Below are positions 14,312 to 16,447 of a DNA stretch of 16,447 bases, piece by piece. The position numbers and the translations under genes were made by a program. Positions within the stretch are counted from its first letter, which is position 1, and each line of letters begins with the position of its first letter. The stretch comes from an uncultured Bacteroidota bacterium (GTDB lineage: Bacteria; Bacteroidota; Bacteroidia; Chitinophagales; Chitinophagaceae), in contig CAIVHI010000473.1 in the NCBI GenBank assembly GCA_903905685.1, forward strand, positions 1 through 16,447, in the 5' to 3' direction. The notes under the pieces are model-generated. The model searched no databases. It saw only the letters and a list, made by a program, of their open reading frames with translations, and was not told the DNA's origin.

Positions 14312-16099
14312 ATGAAGAAATTGTGCCTGATTGCGTGTTTGTTGCTCACTTTTTTGGTTTCGGGAACCGCGCAGATAAGCTGGCAGTGGGCTCATGCAGG
14401 CGGCAGTGCCGGCCCATTGATGACCGGCACGATGGACCTCGACGTGTGCGACATCACCACCGACAAGTGGGGAAATATGTATGTGGTGGCCGACATGTAT
14501 ACGCTCGACATGTATATCGCCAACCAAACCTTTCCCGGATTCGGCGACCCCGATGCCCTTCAAACCTGCATTGCTTGCTTCGGCTGCGATGGCACGCTGA
14601 AGTGGTACAAGATGCTGATAGGCTCTTCTTCGCAAGCCATCTCCATAAAGACCGACACCGTGGGCGGTGTGTATGTGGCGGGTGCCGAATACATCAGTGC
14701 GGCCGCCGGCGGCGGCGGGCCCGATAGCGGCTACATCATGAATGCCACCACTACAGATACAGTCATTGCCCCTATCAATGGCCACATAGGCACTGGCGAC
14801 CTGTATCGCACCATGTATTTGTTGAAGCTGGACACCGGAGGCGCATTCAATTGGTACCGTTGGATAGAGCCCGACACGACAACCATGTTTGCCACCAACG
14901 AATCGGGCATTTACGACATGAACGTAGACCCTTCGGGAAATGCCTACCTGCTGTGCATGTTGAAGCCCGGCCTGTATGGGGGCACATTCGTGGCACCCGA
15001 CTCGGTGGTCTATGCACCCTACATCTTGAAATATGACCCTACGGGTGTTTGTACCGGTGGTTTCCGGTTGCCCATTACGAGCGTGAACTATCAAGCCAAG
15101 CTGCACATGACACGCGACAGCAAGCGGAACCGGTTCTACTTGGACGGCTACTCGGGCGATACTGCCGGTGACACCGCTTGGATTGGTGGCGTGATGATTT
15201 CGGGGGTCTATCTGGCCTGCTTCAACGACACCGGCGGCATGCTCTGGATGGCGCACGACAGCATGACGGGTCCGGTGGCATCGGTGCAGGACCGCGTGGC
15301 ACTCGACCGCTACGGCAACATCTACATGACGGGCGGCAGCCAATGGGGTGTCTATTTCAATGGTACGGAGTTTACGGGTGGCGGTGCATTCGCCATAAAG
15401 CTAGACACCAATGGGCACAATGTCTGGGTATCGCAATGTGCCAATAATGATGCGGTTGAGGGATACGGCATTGCCGTATCCAACGATACGGTGGCCGTAG
15501 TGGGCATGTATTCCACCAATTTCATGACTTGGGGTGCCGATACCATAGGCGGTTTTGCACCCTATCAAACGTTTGTATGCAGGCTAGATGCCAATACAGG
15601 AGCCGGAATATATCTGGATACCGTGAGGACTGACGGCAACCTGTGCCTACCCGCGAGCGGTGGTGGTTTCGTTTTCGGCTCCAACGGCTCCATCGCTGCC
15701 GACCCCTTCGGGAATTTCTACACCGGTGGCATGTTTACGTCGCAAATATTTCTGGCCGGCGACACCCTTACGAACATCGGCTCGTACAGCAACTGGTGGG
15801 TGGCCAAGTTGGGAACCGGCAATTGCAGTGTACCCGTTTTCGAATTGGGTTCAACAACGCTACATACCGGGTCGATATCGGTGTTCCCGAATCCCTCTTA
15901 CGGGGAATTGAATATCGATGGTGCCGCACTCGGCAGTGTTGTAGAAGTCTTTAACGCCCAGGGGCAGATTGTCTATTCGGGAACCATCGGCAGCACGTTG
16001 CAAACCCTGCGCCTCAACCACTTGAATCCCGCCTGCTACTACCTACGCATAAGCGACCCTTCGGGCAACCGTAGCACCAAAACGTTTGTATTGCAGTAA
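14312..16099 (+). CDS. Secreted T9SS cargo protein with SBBP/propeller-like repeats
   Basis: This 595-residue protein begins with a signal peptide (MKKLCLIACLLLTFLVSGTA, then QISWQWAHAGG). It then has about six repeat units of the form D-x-x-GN-x-Y-x-x-G, for example ITTDKWGNMYVVAD, MNVDPSGNAYLLCM, VALDRYGNIYMTGG and IAADPFGNFYTGGMF, which suggest a beta-propeller of SBBP type. A CIACFGC cluster (CxxCxxC) occurs in the first repeat. Residues about 521-595 (SISVFPNPSYGELNIDG...YYLRISDPSGN...KTFVLQ) are a type-A T9SS sorting domain. I chose the ATG at 14312 over an upstream in-frame ATG because it starts the signal peptide. It is followed 58 bp later by a paralogue, so the two are probably a tandem duplication. 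Function is unknown; surface display or release is expected. Confidence 0.9.
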   Translation: MKKLCLIACLLLTFLVSGTAQISWQWAHAGGSAGPLMTGTMDLDVCDITTDKWGNMYVVADMYTLDMYIANQTFPGFGDPDALQTCIACFGCDGTLKWYKMLIGSSSQAISIKTDTVGGVYVAGAEYISAAAGGGGPDSGYIMNATTTDTVIAPINGHIGTGDLYRTMYLLKLDTGGAFNWYRWIEPDTTTMFATNESGIYDMNVDPSGNAYLLCMLKPGLYGGTFVAPDSVVYAPYILKYDPTGVCTGGFRLPITSVNYQAKLHMTRDSKRNRFYLDGYSGDTAGDTAWIGGVMISGVYLACFNDTGGMLWMAHDSMTGPVASVQDRVALDRYGNIYMTGGSQWGVYFNGTEFTGGGAFAIKLDTNGHNVWVSQCANNDAVEGYGIAVSNDTVAVVGMYSTNFMTWGADTIGGFAPYQTFVCRLDANTGAGIYLDTVRTDGNLCLPASGGGFVFGSNGSIAADPFGNFYTGGMFTSQIFLAGDTLTNIGSYSNWWVAKLGTGNCSVPVFELGSTTLHTGSISVFPNPSYGELNIDGAALGSVVEVFNAQGQIVYSGTIGSTLQTLRLNHLNPACYYLRISDPSGNRSTKTFVLQ

Positions 16100-16157
16100 G
16101 TGGGTCTCTGCACTGCCGAAGCCCCATTGCCAAATCTCGACTTAAAAACACACACCC

Positions 16158-16447
16158 ATGAAGAAAACCGCAATACTCTGCACCTTGTTCCTCTCCTTGT
16201 TCCTGCATAGCCATGCGCAGGTAAGTTGGCAGTGGGCCCATGCCGGCGGCAGTGCCGGCCCGCTGTTGAGCGGCACCGAAGACCAAGACATAGAAGACAT
16301 CACGACGGATAAGTGGGGTAACGTCTACGTTATTTCGGATATTTATACTTTGGACGTGTATGTCGACACCGCTTCCTTTCCGGGATTTGGGAGCCCCAAT
16401 GCCCGCGAAACCTGTATAGCATGCTTTCGTTGCGACGGTTCGCTGAA
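16158..16447 (+). CDS. Paralogous T9SS-type propeller-repeat protein, cut by window end
   Basis: The first 96 codons of a tandem paralogue of the preceding gene: signal peptide MKKTAILCTLFLSLFLHSHA, then QVSWQWAHAGGSAGPLLSG. From the Gln after the signal peptide, the two proteins align without gaps and share roughly 70 % of residues over 76 positions by hand count. They share DITTDKWGN, the FPGFG turn and the CxxCxxC cluster (CIACFRC). The signal peptides are much less similar than the mature parts. The ATG at 16158 is supported by exact alignment with the ATG at 14312. The rest of the repeats and the expected T9SS sorting tail lie beyond the window, so cargo status is inferred from the neighbour. 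Confidence 0.88.
   Translation, partial: MKKTAILCTLFLSLFLHSHAQVSWQWAHAGGSAGPLLSGTEDQDIEDITTDKWGNVYVISDIYTLDVYVDTASFPGFGSPNARETCIACFRCDGSL

Noticed and set aside
14258..15343. A 361-codon minus-strand open frame opposite the propeller-repeat T9SS gene
   Set aside because: It is rich in His, Ala, Val and Arg without motifs, an expected artefact of the codon bias of the real gene on the other strand.
1..16447. CRISPR arrays, tRNA/rRNA genes, retrons or phage-defence operons
   Set aside because: No regularly spaced repeats, tRNA-like cloverleaf, reverse transcriptase, nuclease or helicase motifs were seen on either strand.

Overview
The window looks like the chromosome of a Bacteroidota bacterium. 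The reasons are: secreted proteins ending in type IX secretion (T9SS) sorting tails (YPNP and FPNP motifs), the phylum-type -7 promoter box TAnnTTTG upstream of many starts, almost no Shine-Dalgarno sequences, and a fused SpmA/SpmB gate protein. A gliding or free-living lineage (Chitinophagales or Saprospirales type) is plausible, but I cannot assign a genus. Base composition is roughly 50-60 % GC in housekeeping genes and visibly more AT-rich between about 10.8 and 12.8 kb.

Left part (1-7.4 kb), core functions: mnmE (minus, cut by the window start) and dtd (plus) are divergent; then a fused SpmA-SpmB membrane protein, an unknown exported protein with a charged tail, a PaaE-type flavin/2Fe-2S reductase, arfB (minus) and rlmN (plus). 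Four of these (mnmE, dtd, arfB, rlmN) act on tRNA, rRNA or stalled ribosomes. Several starts lie only 4-9 nt after a TAnnTTTG box, so their messages may be leaderless or nearly so.

Middle (7.4-10.35 kb): a decayed T9SS cargo fragment directly behind rlmN, then a minus-strand lipoprotein combining a c-type haem motif (CX4CH) with a YVTN/YncE-like beta-propeller, and nadK on the plus strand.

Decay zone (10.35-12.8 kb): an IS30-type transposase relic begins right after the nadK stop. It is followed by a minus-strand pair (outer-membrane beta-barrel, then small lipoprotein, 4 nt apart), a 367-bp stretch with no gene that I can support, and a minus-strand XRE/HTH regulator gene broken by a nonsense codon and frameshifts. 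Two imperfect direct repeats precede the next gene.

Right part (12.8 kb to the end): three T9SS-exported proteins on the plus strand. The last two are tandem paralogues with propeller-like repeats and a conserved CxxCxxC; the final one is cut by the window end. The 7.4-kb relic belongs to the same general class, so this cargo type has been both duplicated and lost here.

I see no CRISPR array, tRNA, rRNA, complete insertion sequence or intact defence operon.
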